Below, one piece after another: positions 26,941 to 37,851 of a DNA stretch of 64,000 nt. The DNA lies in contig NZ_JAAUVN010000002.1 of NCBI RefSeq assembly GCF_012030425.1, positions 806,001-870,000 of the forward strand, in the 5' to 3' direction. This stretch comes from Sphingobacterium sp. B16(2022) (GTDB lineage: Bacteria; Bacteroidota; Bacteroidia; Sphingobacteriales; Sphingobacteriaceae). Position numbers and translations under genes: made by a program. Every line of letters starts with the position of its first letter. Positions within the stretch are counted from its first letter, which is position 1. The notes beneath the pieces were generated by a model. The model was not told where the DNA came from. It was given only the letters and a program-made list of their open reading frames with translations, and did no database searches.

Positions 26941-29738
26941 ATGATAACAATTAAAAATTTTCTTCGCTATGGTCTGCTTTTAAATGGCTTGACCTTTGGT
27001 GCTGTTGGTTATGCGCAGGAGAAACTGGATCTTTCCGGCAAATGGTCGGTTGCATTGGATTCTTTGGATATTGGCGAGAAGCAGGGGTGGCCGACACAAT
27101 ATTTTAAGCAGTCCATGCTTTTACCGGGTACGACTGATGATGCTGGTTTGGGAACTGCAAATACGCTAAAGCCCGCTCTTCAAAAACCACAAGTGTCACA
27201 CTTGACACGTAAACATGCGTATCTAGGTTCTGCCTGGTATAGTAAAGCTATCACTATACCCACGGCTTGGGACAAGAAGAGGGTGATCTTAAAACTGGAA
27301 AGAACAATCTGGAAAACAAATGTCTGGGTAGATGGTCAAAAGGTAGAATTGGAGGAAAATAGTATAATTGCCCCTCATTTTTATGATATAACACCTTATT
27401 TAAAGGCGGGAAAAGAGCAACAGATTACAATCAGAGTGGACAACCGTAAGCTTTTTGATATCAGTACTGATAATATGGGACATGCTTATACCGATCATAC
27501 ACAGATTATCTGGAATGGTGTTATCGGTGAAATTAGTCTGCAGGCATTAGATCAGGTTAACCTTTCCGATATACAGGTTTTTCCTGATTTAGTTCGAAAA
27601 ATAGTTCGCGTAAAGGTTAAGGCACATAATTTTGATAGTAAGGCAATTAAGGGGACCCTTAATGTGCAGATTGGACAGCAAGCTAAAAATGAAATATACC
27701 CGAACAAGGAACTTGTTTTGAATCCCGGTGTAACAGAACTGGAATACGAATATCCGATTGCAGGTGATGTAAAAACCTGGAGTGAGTTTACTCCTGATCT
27801 ATATACTTGCGAGGTATTCTTGAAAACCAAAAAACATCAATCTAAGGAAAATGTGCGTTTTGGTATGCGCGAATTTGCATCAAGGGGCAATGCTTTTGAA
27901 TTGAATGGCATGCCTGTTTTCCTGCGCGGTACTTTAGAATGTAATATTTTTCCTTTAACCGGACATCCTCCGATGGATAAAGCGGGATGGGAGAAAGTTT
28001 TTATGACGGCAAAGGAATGGGGTTTGAACCACATCAGATTTCATTCTTGGTGCCCACCTAAGGCAGCATTTGATGTTGCGGATGAAATCGGGATGTACTT
28101 GCAGGTAGAGCTTCCGGTATGGTCTTTAACGATTGGACAAGATGCGCCTACTACAGCATTCCTGTATCAGGAAGCAAGCCGTATGATTCGTGAATATGGT
28201 AATCATCCTTCTTTTATGATGTGGAGTATGGGTAATGAGTTGCAGGGTGATATGAAAACCTTAAATAAGTTGGTCGATTCATTGAAATCGGTTGATAAAA
28301 GGCATCTGTATGCTAATACATCTTACACGTTTGAAAGTGGACATGGAGATCGACCTGAATATAATGACGATTTTCTGATTACCCAATATACGAAAGATGG
28401 TTGGGTAAGGGGACAGGGTGTATTTAATTCGAAATCACCGGCATTTAATACAAATTATGAAAAAGCGGTTGCGAATTTTCAAGTTCCAATTGTAACCCAT
28501 GAAATCGGTCAATACGCAGTATACCCTAATCTGAAAGAGATTGATAAATATACGGGTGTATTGGAACCAATCAATTTTAAGGCGGTAAAAAAGGATCTGG
28601 AAAAGAAAGGGATGTTGGGGCAAGCCGATTCTTTTACGTCTGCTTCAGGAAAACTAGCAGCAATACTGTATAAAGAAGAAATTGAAAGAGCGCTTAAAAC
28701 GGGTGGAATCAGTGGTTTTCAATTGTTGGATCTGCATGATTTTCCTGGCCAGGGAACGGCTTTGGTTGGATTGCTTGATGCTTTCTGGGATAGTAAGGGT
28801 GTGATTGATGCGAAGACTTTCAGCCAGTTTAATGCGCCGATTGTTCCTTTACTTCATTTTCCAAAGGCCACGTACACGAACTCAGAGCGATTTGAAGCGC
28901 AGATCGCGGTATCAAATTATGGTGGCAAAATACTTAAAAACCAGGAAATCGTATGGCGCATCAAAGACGGAGAAAAGTTTTAAAAAGCGGAACAGTTGTT
29001 GGTAATCTTTCCAATGGATACAATGCGGGCATTGGACAGTTGCAGTTTGATTTGGGAGAAGTACCGACGGCATCAAAATTGTCTGTGGAAGTTGATCTAA
29101 AAGGTACTACATATACCAATAAATGGGATATCTGGGTATATCCTGCATCAGAAAAAGTTTCATATGGTGATGTGCATTACACAAGAGATGTGAATGAAGC
29201 ATTTGTACTGCTGAATCAGGGTAAGAAGGTCTTATTGAATCCGGATTGGAAAAAGATAAAAGGACTGGAAGGAAAATTTGTACCTGTATTCTGGAGCCCG
29301 GTTCATTTTCCTAAACAGGCGGGAACAATGGGAATGTTGGTCGATCCTAATCATGCGATGTTTAAAAAATTTCCAACAGACTTGCATACCAACTGGCAAT
29401 GGTGGGATCTGAATATCAATTCCACAACAATTATCGTTGATTCATTGTCAGGTGGTCAATCAGTGATTCAGATGGTGGATAACTTTGCTAATAACCGTAA
29501 ATTGGCATTGGCTTATGAAGCGAAAGTTGGTCAGGGTAAATTAATGTTGGTTTCAATAGATCTTGCTCAAAAATTGGATGAACGTTTTGTAGCAAAGCAA
29601 TTGTTGATCTCTACGCTGGATTATATGAATAGCAATCAATTTAATCCAACAGCCATTCAAAATCCGGAGCAGATTAAAGCATTGATGATTAAAACAGATA
29701 AAGAACAATTGAAAACAGATCCCAAGAGTATTTATTAA
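26941..29738 (+). pseudogene. GH2 glycoside hydrolase disrupted by a frameshift
   Basis: The first part (26941-28983, 680 codons) has a signal peptide (GAVGYAQ) and the GH2 domains: sugar-binding jelly roll (LDLSGKWSVALD), immunoglobulin-like domain, and a TIM barrel with the acid/base in MWSMGNELQG and a probable nucleophile glutamate in VTHEIGQYA. It stops at TAA 28981 after KDGEKF. The next frame continues the same protein without loss (KVLKSGTVVGNL onward) to 29738, giving about 932 residues if joined. Loss of one base in the run AGAAAAGTTTTAAAAAG (28971-28987) explains it. It is either an inactivating mutation or a sequencing error at homopolymers. The barrel is intact in the first part, so a truncated product might still fold. 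Confidence 0.8.
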
Positions 29739-29822
29739 AAAAAGGCTATAGAGGGGGAAAATAGATCGTACTATTTTTCTGACTTTTAGTCCATGAATAA
29801 AATCTATTTTAAATATAATTTT

Positions 29823-29862
29823 AAAAACGATCAAGTAGCATTTCTACTTGATCGTTTTTTTT
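29823..29862 (+). terminator. Hairpin terminator
   Basis: AAAAACGATCAAGTAG pairs exactly with CTACTTGATCGTTTTT around five bases and runs into more Ts, 85 bases after the GH2 reading frame. Confidence 0.9.
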
Positions 29863-29988
29863 GATTTCCTTATTTACTATCGAGCAGTTGGAATTTCGTT
29901 CTTTTCTCTAAACCTATTCCTCATTAGTAATGAGCTGTTTTTACATCGTTTTAATTCTTTCTTACATTTTTACGAACCTATACTCTTT

Positions 29989-29996
29989 TATTTTTG
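29989..29996 (+). promoter_or_regulatory. Candidate Bacteroidota -7 element (TATTTTTG)
   Basis: This is an 8/8 match to TAnnTTTG, 25 bases before the chosen susC start, in the gap after a terminator. A clear -33 TTG is not seen. Confidence 0.4.
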
Positions 29997-30021
29997 CTTT
30001 GAACCAAATATCAAATCAATA

Positions 30022-33000
30022 ATGAAAGTAAATTTAATAACATGTTGTCTCTGGGCAACTCGGCTGTCTGTCCCGAAATGGCATCAAATAGCCTTACTTA
30101 ATGCTTTTTGTGCCATAACAATTAGTGTTCAAGCACAAAATAATATATCGGTTCAAGGGGTAGTACGTAATGAACAAGGTGTTGTTATGGAAGGAGTGAG
30201 CGTTAGGGCAAAAGGAACTGCAATCGGAACACAAACGGATATAAATGGTGCTTTTAAGCTAAACGTACCAAATCAAGAAACGATTCTACAATTTTCTTAT
30301 ATTAATTACATCAAGCTGGAGATAGCTGTTGGTAAAGAAACCCAATTTACAGTTACATTATCTTCTGAGAATAATATGATTGATGAGGTTGTAGTTGTTG
30401 GCTTTGGGCAGCAAAAACGAACTAATTTGACTGGATCGGTGGCTGTTGTAGATAAAAAATCATTGGAAAATAGACCTGTTAAGAATGCACTGCAGGCACT
30501 GCAGGGCCTTGCTCCAGGATTGAATATTTCTCAAAATAACGGTTCTCTGGAAAGTAACCCCTCTTTAAATATTCGCGGAAGTGGTACAATAGGACAATCG
30601 TCATCAGCTCCTTTAGTTTTAATAGACGGAGCGGAGGGATCATTGACTGCTTTAAATCCACAAGATATCGAAACTGTCACTGTCCTTAAGGATGCGAGTA
30701 CCGCTTCCATCTATGGGTCTAGAGCGGCGTTTGGTGTTATACTTGTAACAACTAAGTCTGGCCAAAAAGGGAGTCGCCCTGTAGCTTCTTACAATAATAG
30801 TTTACGGATAAGTACGCCTGCATTAACATTGAAAACGATGGACTCTTATTCATTTGCAAATTATTTTAATCAAGCACAAGTCAACGGAAACGGCGCCCCC
30901 CATTTTGACCAAGAACATCTGGAACGAATCAAGCAATTTCAAGAAGGTAAAATTAGTACGAGTATTATTCCTAATCCTACCAATCCTGCACAATGGGCCG
31001 ATGGATATATGAAGGGCAATGATAATGTGGATTACTTTGATCTGATGTATAAAGATCAATCTTTTGGACATGAGCATAACCTAAGTCTTGCGGGAGGTAG
31101 CGATAAGACAACCTATTACGTCTCTGCCAATTTATTGGATCAACAGGGTTTAATGGCGCTTAATACGGATGTCTATAAGCGATATTCGATGTCAGCAAGG
31201 ATAAATTCGCAAATATCCAGTAAACTAAACTTAAATTATATAGGAAGACTTGTTCGTGAAGATTTTAAAAAGCCAACGGATCTTAATAATTCTTTTTATG
31301 ACAATCTAGGCCGTCAGGGCTGGCCTACATTACCTTATAAGGATCCAAATGGATTTCTTTATAATTCACCCTCACCGGTAATGGGGATGTTAGAAGGGGG
31401 AGATTATAAGACCGTTAAAGATATCAATACACAACAGGTGCAACTTGTTTTCGAACCCCTTAAAGACTGGAAAACCTACGGGACTGCAACTTACAGGATT
31501 ACGAGCCGTTTTGATAATACTTTTTCAAACCAACTTTATAACCATGATGTCGCAGGAAATCCGATTCTTTATAAAAATTCTTCTTATGTAGCGGAATACG
31601 CTTATAAAGAAAACTATTATAATATCAATGCCTACACTGAGTTGACCCGTAATTGGAACCTGCATAACTTTAAAGGAATGGCTGGTTTCCAAATCGAAAG
31701 CGCAGCTTATCGTGACCTAAATGCTTCTCGAGATGGTATCATGATTATTGGACAACCTGTCATTGATTTGACTTCAGGCACAGATCCAAGTGGACAGCCA
31801 AAGGCACCTACAGTATCTGGTCAGTATCAGGATTGGGCATCGGCCGGATTTTTTAGCCGGTTTAATTATGATTATGATTCTAAGTATTTACTGGAAGCGA
31901 GTATGCGTTATGATGGATCTTCTCGATTCAGAGCAGACAGCAGATGGGGATTCTTTCCATCATTTTCTGCAGGCTGGAATCTTGCTAAGGAGAGTTTTAT
32001 GGAGAATACAAGATCATACATCGATATGATCAAACTTAGGGCCTCATACGGTGAACTAGGAAATCAAAATACCAATGTTTGGTACCCAACTTATGTTGTA
32101 ATGCCCGTCGGTATTGCATCCGGAAGTTGGCTTCTTAATAATCAGCGTCCAAATACGGCATCTGCAGCAGGATTGGTGAGTGCAAATCTGACATGGGAAA
32201 CGGTTAAAACGTTAAATATGGGAGTTGATTTTGCTTTATTAAGCAATCGGTTATTTGGCTCATTTGATGTTTTCCAGAGAAAAACATTGAATATGGTGGG
32301 ACCAGCACCACAACTGTCCAATACTTTGGGTACTGCGGTGCCTCAAGCGAATAATACAGATTTAAAAACGAATGGATTTGAATTAACATTAGGATGGAGG
32401 GACAAAATTGCGGACAATTTTGGATATAATGTTAAGTTTTTACTGTCGGATTATACTTCTACGGTTACAAGGTATCCAAATCTAACTGGTTCATTTAACG
32501 GAGGCTATAGAGAAGGGCAGAAGTTGGGTGAAATATGGGGATATGAAACCATAGGGATTGCCAAGTCTAAGGAAGAAATGGAAAGTCATTTAAATAGCTT
32601 ACCTAACGGCGGACAGTCTGTCATTGGAAGTCAATGGGAAGCCGGTGATATCATGTACAAAGATTTGAACAATGATGGTAAAATTGATTTTGGGTCTTGG
32701 ACAGAATCGGAGCCTGGGGATCGTAAAGTAATCGGAAATAGTACACCGAGATATGCCTTTGGGTTCAATTTTGGGGCTGATTATAAAAATTTCGATTTCA
32801 GTATGTTCTTACAGGGAGTAATCAAACGTGATGTATGGCAACCGGGTTATTATTTTTGGGGTGCCACCTCTAATATTTGGGCATCTACAGGGTTAACCCA
32901 ACATATGGATTATTTTAGAACTGGAGATAATATGTTTGGTGAAAACCTTGATGCTTACTATGCGCGTCCAATATTTGGTACGAATAAAAATCAGGAGGTT

Positions 33001-33249
33001 CAAACACGGTACCTACAGAATGCAGCTTATATCCGACTTAAAAATATTCAGATCGGTTATACGGTTAATGCTGATGTGCTGAAGAAAATCGGTATTTCAA
33101 AGGGAAGGATATATTTGTCTGGTGAAAATTTATGGCAAAAATCAAATGTCGCGACAATGTTTGATCCTGAAACCATAGATGGAGGTTCCAGTGGTACGGT
33201 TTACCCACTTACCAAAATGTGGGCAGCAGGGTTAAGTCTTACATTTTAA
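30022..33249 (+). CDS. SusC/RagA-like TonB-dependent outer-membrane transporter
   Basis: 1075 residues. The frame is open upstream to 29848, but that extension runs through the terminator and is not protein-like; ATG 30022 starts MKVNLITCC and leads to a signal ending SVQAQ. The regulatory-like domain (VQGVVRNEQGVVMEG), TonB box (DEVVVVGFGQQ), plug (NIRGSGTIGQ, VLIDGAEGS, TASIYGSRAAFGVILVTT) and barrel with terminal GLSLTF follow. It forms a pair with the SusD at 33261. It is only distantly similar to the SusC at 10061, so the two systems probably import different glycans or fragments. Confidence 0.96.
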   Translation: MKVNLITCCLWATRLSVPKWHQIALLNAFCAITISVQAQNNISVQGVVRNEQGVVMEGVSVRAKGTAIGTQTDINGAFKLNVPNQETILQFSYINYIKLEIAVGKETQFTVTLSSENNMIDEVVVVGFGQQKRTNLTGSVAVVDKKSLENRPVKNALQALQGLAPGLNISQNNGSLESNPSLNIRGSGTIGQSSSAPLVLIDGAEGSLTALNPQDIETVTVLKDASTASIYGSRAAFGVILVTTKSGQKGSRPVASYNNSLRISTPALTLKTMDSYSFANYFNQAQVNGNGAPHFDQEHLERIKQFQEGKISTSIIPNPTNPAQWADGYMKGNDNVDYFDLMYKDQSFGHEHNLSLAGGSDKTTYYVSANLLDQQGLMALNTDVYKRYSMSARINSQISSKLNLNYIGRLVREDFKKPTDLNNSFYDNLGRQGWPTLPYKDPNGFLYNSPSPVMGMLEGGDYKTVKDINTQQVQLVFEPLKDWKTYGTATYRITSRFDNTFSNQLYNHDVAGNPILYKNSSYVAEYAYKENYYNINAYTELTRNWNLHNFKGMAGFQIESAAYRDLNASRDGIMIIGQPVIDLTSGTDPSGQPKAPTVSGQYQDWASAGFFSRFNYDYDSKYLLEASMRYDGSSRFRADSRWGFFPSFSAGWNLAKESFMENTRSYIDMIKLRASYGELGNQNTNVWYPTYVVMPVGIASGSWLLNNQRPNTASAAGLVSANLTWETVKTLNMGVDFALLSNRLFGSFDVFQRKTLNMVGPAPQLSNTLGTAVPQANNTDLKTNGFELTLGWRDKIADNFGYNVKFLLSDYTSTVTRYPNLTGSFNGGYREGQKLGEIWGYETIGIAKSKEEMESHLNSLPNGGQSVIGSQWEAGDIMYKDLNNDGKIDFGSWTESEPGDRKVIGNSTPRYAFGFNFGADYKNFDFSMFLQGVIKRDVWQPGYYFWGATSNIWASTGLTQHMDYFRTGDNMFGENLDAYYARPIFGTNKNQEVQTRYLQNAAYIRLKNIQIGYTVNADVLKKIGISKGRIYLSGENLWQKSNVATMFDPETIDGGSSGTVYPLTKMWAAGLSLTF

Positions 33250-33260
33250 TTCAAAAAAAC

Positions 33261-35237
33261 ATGAAATTACTAAAATATCTTACTTTAGTGCTACCGCTTT
33301 GGATGGTAGCAGGATGCAATGATTATCTCGATATTACACCCCCTTCGCAGATAATCCCAGAAAAATATCTTAATGAAGAATCGCAATTAGCAAGTTATGC
33401 TATAGGCCAATATCCTAATATTCTTCCATCACACTCCGGTTGGGGTTTCGGCACATTTGGAATTGATGCTGGAACGGATAATATGATATCTCCAGATATA
33501 AACAAGCGATATCTTCCCGGTGAATGGAGAGTGGATACTGAGGGTGGTGCTTGGGAGTTTTCGAACATTTATCAGATGAACTTTTTCCTGAACAGCGTCT
33601 TACCAAAATGGAAGGCTAAAACAATAGTGGGAAATCAACAAAATATTGAACATTACATTGGTGAGATCTATTTTTTACGTGCATATATCTATTTTCAGAA
33701 ATTACAGGAATTAGGTGATTTTCCGATTATTAGAAATGCAATGAATGATAAAGATCCACAAATTTTGATCGAAGCAGCAAAGCGAGATCCACGCACCGAA
33801 GTTGCCCGGTTTATCATCTCGGATCTAGATTCGGCAATTACATTATTGAAAAGCACATCAATAGATGGTGCGAAGCAACGTATCTCTAAAAATGTGGCGT
33901 TATTATTGAAATCTCGAGTTGCTTTAAATGAAGGAACTTGGTTGAAATATTTCAAAGGAACGGCATTTGTTCCTGATGGTGCTGATTGGCCAGGAAAAAC
34001 GAAAGCGTATACGCAAACATATACTTATCCAACAGGAAGCATCGATGGTGAAATTAACTATTTTCTTTCTCTAGCTATGGATGCCTCTAAGCAGGTGGCA
34101 GATCAAATCGATCTGGTGCCCAACACTGGAATTATTGAATCACCAAATAACGAAAACCCTTACTTTTCGATGTTTGGAGCAGTAAATATGGCAGGATATA
34201 GTGAAGTTCTTTTATGGAGACAGTACAGTGAAAGTCTTGTAACACATAATGTTCCTGTGTATGCGCAACTTGGTAACTATGCGGTTGGTTTAACGCGGAG
34301 CTTGGTGGAAAGTTTCCTTATGAAAAATGGATTACCCATATATGCTGCAGGATCTGGATACCATGGCGACGATTATATTGCCGATATCCGGAAGGAGAGA
34401 GATGGTAGATTGAACCTGTTTTTAAAAGAACCAGGACAAAAAAATGTTCTTTTAAATCTGGGGGCAGGAACGCATGGTACACCCATTGAACCTTATCCAA
34501 GTATCGGCGAAACGACAGCAGAACGACGTTATATTTCTGGTTATACTATTCGAAAAGGCATTTCATATGATGGCAAACAGACGAATAATGGTATGGGATT
34601 TACTGGAAGTATTACTTTCCGTGCAACCGAAGCTTACCTCAATTACATAGAAGCATCTTATGAAAAAAATGGTAGCATCGATGCGACTGCAAGAAACTAT
34701 TGGCAAAAGATCCGTCAACGGGCAATGGTTGATGTAGATTTTGAGAAAACAATAGCGGCAACTCAGATGGGATTGGAGGTAAAGGATTGGGGTGCTTATT
34801 CTGCTGGAAATCTGATTTCTCCGACCTTATATAATATCAGAAGAGAACGAAGAAATGAATTGATGGCTGAAGGATTACGCTTGATGGATTTAAAGCGCTG
34901 GCGCTCGATGGATCAATTGGTTAGCAAAGCTGATCATTTTGAAGGTTTCAAAATATGGGGACCTATGAAGAGTTGGTATAAACCAGAGCAACTCGTTTAC
35001 GGTGCCGATGAACCAAAGGCTATTGTATCTGACCCGAGTTTGGGTATGTATCTTCGTCCTCATGAAATTCGCCGGAATATGCTTTCTTATAACGGAGTAC
35101 GGTTTACTTTAGCGCACTATTTGTCACCAATCGCGGTACAGCATTTTCAACTTGCCTCAACAGATGGTTCGGTAGCGAATTCAGTTATTTACCAGAATCC
35201 TGGCTGGCCAACAGCAGCAGGGCTTGGAGCAAAATAG
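33261..35237 (+). CDS. SusD/RagB-like glycan-binding lipoprotein
   Basis: 658 residues, larger than a typical SusD. The start at 33261 is chosen for its lipoprotein signal, MKLLKYLTLVLPLWMVAG followed by the lipobox cysteine; the longer upstream frame overlaps susC. Family features are YLDITPPSQIIPEKYL, EIYFLRAYIYFQKLQELGDFP, EAYLNYIEASYEKNG and IRRERRNELMAEGLRLMDLKRW. The extra length lies in the middle and C-terminal loops, which in SusD proteins shape ligand binding. Co-transcribed with the SusC gene and ended by a 22-bp hairpin. Confidence 0.95.
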   Translation: MKLLKYLTLVLPLWMVAGCNDYLDITPPSQIIPEKYLNEESQLASYAIGQYPNILPSHSGWGFGTFGIDAGTDNMISPDINKRYLPGEWRVDTEGGAWEFSNIYQMNFFLNSVLPKWKAKTIVGNQQNIEHYIGEIYFLRAYIYFQKLQELGDFPIIRNAMNDKDPQILIEAAKRDPRTEVARFIISDLDSAITLLKSTSIDGAKQRISKNVALLLKSRVALNEGTWLKYFKGTAFVPDGADWPGKTKAYTQTYTYPTGSIDGEINYFLSLAMDASKQVADQIDLVPNTGIIESPNNENPYFSMFGAVNMAGYSEVLLWRQYSESLVTHNVPVYAQLGNYAVGLTRSLVESFLMKNGLPIYAAGSGYHGDDYIADIRKERDGRLNLFLKEPGQKNVLLNLGAGTHGTPIEPYPSIGETTAERRYISGYTIRKGISYDGKQTNNGMGFTGSITFRATEAYLNYIEASYEKNGSIDATARNYWQKIRQRAMVDVDFEKTIAATQMGLEVKDWGAYSAGNLISPTLYNIRRERRNELMAEGLRLMDLKRWRSMDQLVSKADHFEGFKIWGPMKSWYKPEQLVYGADEPKAIVSDPSLGMYLRPHEIRRNMLSYNGVRFTLAHYLSPIAVQHFQLASTDGSVANSVIYQNPGWPTAAGLGAK

Positions 35238-35254
35238 ATCAATTTCCGGTTGTT

Positions 35255-35310
35255 AATCTGCTATTTCCATTTTATTGTATAAATAAAATGGAAATAGCAG
35301 ATTTTTTTTT
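35255..35310 (+). terminator. Very strong hairpin terminator
   Basis: A perfect 22-bp stem (35255-35276 with 35282-35303) around a 5-base loop, followed by eight or more Ts. Confidence 0.93.
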
Positions 35311-35505
35311 GAACTATTGTATAACGATTATGCGACGAATTGCTTCCTTGTGTCTGATGTTTAAGTTTAAAATGGTAATATAGGCTTAGTATACGTTAAT
35401 TTAGTATTCATCTTTTCCAGTAGTACAAAGTAAATTGCACATTGAATAATGCTCAGTACTATTATTCAAAATCTAAATAACTATGTTAATCAAATTATTA
35501 GAATT

Positions 35506-37746
35506 ATGAATAAATCTATCCTATTGACATCTATGTTAGGGTTTGCCTCTATATATGGTCATGCGCAAGTGAATAGTAAGAAAATACCTGTTAAGAATAC
35601 GTACGAAATTAAGAGTACCGATAGTCCTGAAGATATATTAAGGAAAGCCGTTCATGTTGTGCCTACAGCAAATCAATACCAGGCTTTAAAAAATGAATTT
35701 ATTGCTTTTATCCATGTTGGTCCCAATACATTTACTAAAATGGAATGGGGAAATGGTATGGAAGACCCGAAGATCTTTGATCTCAAAAATCTGGACACCG
35801 ACCAATGGTGCGAGGCAATGAAAGCCGCGGGTATGAAAAAAGTAATCATTACGGTGAAGCATCACGATGGTTTTGTGCTTTGGCAAAGTAGGTATACGAA
35901 ACATGGTATTATGTCTACTGGATTCAGAGAAGGAAAAGGTGATATCTTGAAAGATTTAACAGCTTCCTGTAAGAAGTATGGATTAAAACTGGGGGTATAT
36001 TTATCTCCAGCAGATCTTTTTCAAATTGAAAGTCCTGAAGGGCTTTATGGTAATTTAAGCGAATACACGCAACGAACAATTCCCCGTGAAGTAGAAGGAA
36101 GACCATTTAAAAATAAAACAAAGTTCAATTTTAAGGTAGACGATTACAACGAATATTTCTTAAACCAACTGTTTGAATTATTGACGGAATATGGTCCGGT
36201 ACACGAGGTCTGGTTTGATGGTGCACATCCGAAAACAAAGGGTGGACAAAAATACAATTATGATGCGTGGCGTGAATTGATCAAAAAGTTGGCTCCAGAG
36301 GCCGTAATTTTTGGAAAAGAAGATATCAGATGGTGCGGAAATGAATCTGGCAATACTAGAAGTACAGAATGGAATGTAATTCCTTATAACGACGATCCCG
36401 CAGGGCTTCAGAATTTTCTCGATCTTACAGATGAAGATTTAGGAAGTAGGGCTAAGATTTTAAAAGCTAAATACCTACATTACCAACAGGCTGAAACAAA
36501 TACTTCAATTCGAGAAGGATGGTTCTATAGAGACGATACGCATCAAAAGGTAAGAAGTACTGATGATGTTTTTGATATTTATGAACGATCGGTTGGCGGT
36601 AATTCAACTTTTCTTTTGAATATTCCGCCTAATAGAGATGGTAAATTTTCACCGGAAGATGTTAAGGTGCTGCATGAAGTAGGAAGCCGTATTAAAGAAA
36701 CTTATGGTCAGAATCTTTTACGTGGAGCGAAAGGAAGCAAAGAAACCTTGGATGACAATATGGAATCTTTTACCGTGTTGTCGGATAAAAATCCGGAACT
36801 GATCTACACATTAGCAAAACCGGTGAAAATAAACCGCTTTGTTATTCAGGAAGCTGTAAGTACAAATGGAGAGCGTATTGAAAAGCATGCTTTAGATGCT
36901 TGGATTGATGGTCAATGGAAAGAGATCGCGCATGCGACTAATGTGGGCTACAAACGTATTCTCCGTTTCCCTGAAGTGACATCGGATAAGTTTCGTATTC
37001 GCATATTGGAAAGCAGGGCAACCCCTATTATCAGTAATGTTGCCGCACATTATGCTCAGGGAAGACCTCCACAATTGGTATTTAATCGAAGTGTAGATGG
37101 TATGGTTGCTATTGCTCCTTCGAAAAGCGAGTTTGGATGGAAGCCCCATGGTGAGGATATTCTTAAAAATCTAAACACTAATTTTCAAATTCACTACACG
37201 TTAGACGGCAGTAAGCCTACAGCACAGTCTCCCGTATATACGCAGCCGATCGCTGTAAAAGGTGGGCAGATAAAAGCTGTAGCAATTAGTGCTGATAAAT
37301 TGGTCGGTGCGGTGGCAGAAGAAACAATTGGCATAGCTAAAAAGCAGTGGAAAATTATCGATAATAGCAGTGAGGTTGCTAAACATGATGCGAAGCTGGC
37401 TTTCGATGCAGACCCAAAAACGTATTGGCAATCTAATGAAAATGGCGCGGCACAACATATTTCGATCGATCTTGGACAGCAGTATAATTTAACAGCATTT
37501 AGTTATACACCACAAAAAGAAAACGGAAAAGGGATGATGGCTAAAGGTGTGATAAAAATTAGTAATGACGGAAAGAATTGGAGTGATGCTGAACGATTTG
37601 AATTTGGAAATCTAATTAATGATCCGACAAAGCGCACACATCGATTTTCTAAAAATATTCAAGCACGATACATCACAATTGAATCGACAGAAATAACTGG
37701 AGGAGGAAAACTGCTTACTGTAGCGGAACTGGATTTTATTGAATAA
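35506..37746 (+). CDS. Alpha-L-fucosidase, GH29, with CHB_HEX-like and F5/8 type C C-terminal domains
   Basis: 746 residues from ATG 35506 (MNKSILLTSMLGFASIYGHAQ is the signal peptide; the 19-residue upstream extension is not typical). The GH29 barrel (about 55-400) shows EFIAFIHVGPNTFT, VKHHDGFVLWQSRYTKHG and EVWFDGAHP with the nucleophile aspartate. After it come a discoidin-like segment (about 420-530), a chitobiase C-terminal-like stretch with HYTLDGSKPTAQSPVYT (about 565-610) and a second F5/8 type C domain (AFDADPKTYWQSNENGAAQ) to the end. This layout matches the GH29 subgroup acting on branched fucosyl linkages. Transcribed alone between two hairpins, 130 bases after a TAATATAG site. 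Confidence 0.92.
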   Translation: MNKSILLTSMLGFASIYGHAQVNSKKIPVKNTYEIKSTDSPEDILRKAVHVVPTANQYQALKNEFIAFIHVGPNTFTKMEWGNGMEDPKIFDLKNLDTDQWCEAMKAAGMKKVIITVKHHDGFVLWQSRYTKHGIMSTGFREGKGDILKDLTASCKKYGLKLGVYLSPADLFQIESPEGLYGNLSEYTQRTIPREVEGRPFKNKTKFNFKVDDYNEYFLNQLFELLTEYGPVHEVWFDGAHPKTKGGQKYNYDAWRELIKKLAPEAVIFGKEDIRWCGNESGNTRSTEWNVIPYNDDPAGLQNFLDLTDEDLGSRAKILKAKYLHYQQAETNTSIREGWFYRDDTHQKVRSTDDVFDIYERSVGGNSTFLLNIPPNRDGKFSPEDVKVLHEVGSRIKETYGQNLLRGAKGSKETLDDNMESFTVLSDKNPELIYTLAKPVKINRFVIQEAVSTNGERIEKHALDAWIDGQWKEIAHATNVGYKRILRFPEVTSDKFRIRILESRATPIISNVAAHYAQGRPPQLVFNRSVDGMVAIAPSKSEFGWKPHGEDILKNLNTNFQIHYTLDGSKPTAQSPVYTQPIAVKGGQIKAVAISADKLVGAVAEETIGIAKKQWKIIDNSSEVAKHDAKLAFDADPKTYWQSNENGAAQHISIDLGQQYNLTAFSYTPQKENGKGMMAKGVIKISNDGKNWSDAERFEFGNLINDPTKRTHRFSKNIQARYITIESTEITGGGKLLTVAELDFIE

Positions 37747-37771
37747 CCGATTTACATTTAATGTCTATGTT

Positions 37772-37820
37772 TGAAAAACCAATAAGTATCAAATATACGC
37801 TTGATATTTATTGGTTTTTT
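37772..37820 (+). terminator. Hairpin terminator
   Basis: AAAAACCAATAAGTATCAA pairs with TTGATATTTATTGGTTTTT with one bulge and runs into TTTTTTAT. Confidence 0.85.
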
Positions 37821-37851
37821 ATCTTAATCTTTTATCTAGACCTAACAGCTG

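Noticed and set aside
28971..28987. Programmed -1 frameshift in the GH2 gene
   Set aside because: No X-XXY-YYZ slippery site in the right phase and no following structure; a one-base loss is simpler.
29848..30021. Longer N-terminus for the susC at 30022
   Set aside because: The extension begins inside a terminator hairpin, crosses the candidate promoter and is not protein-like.
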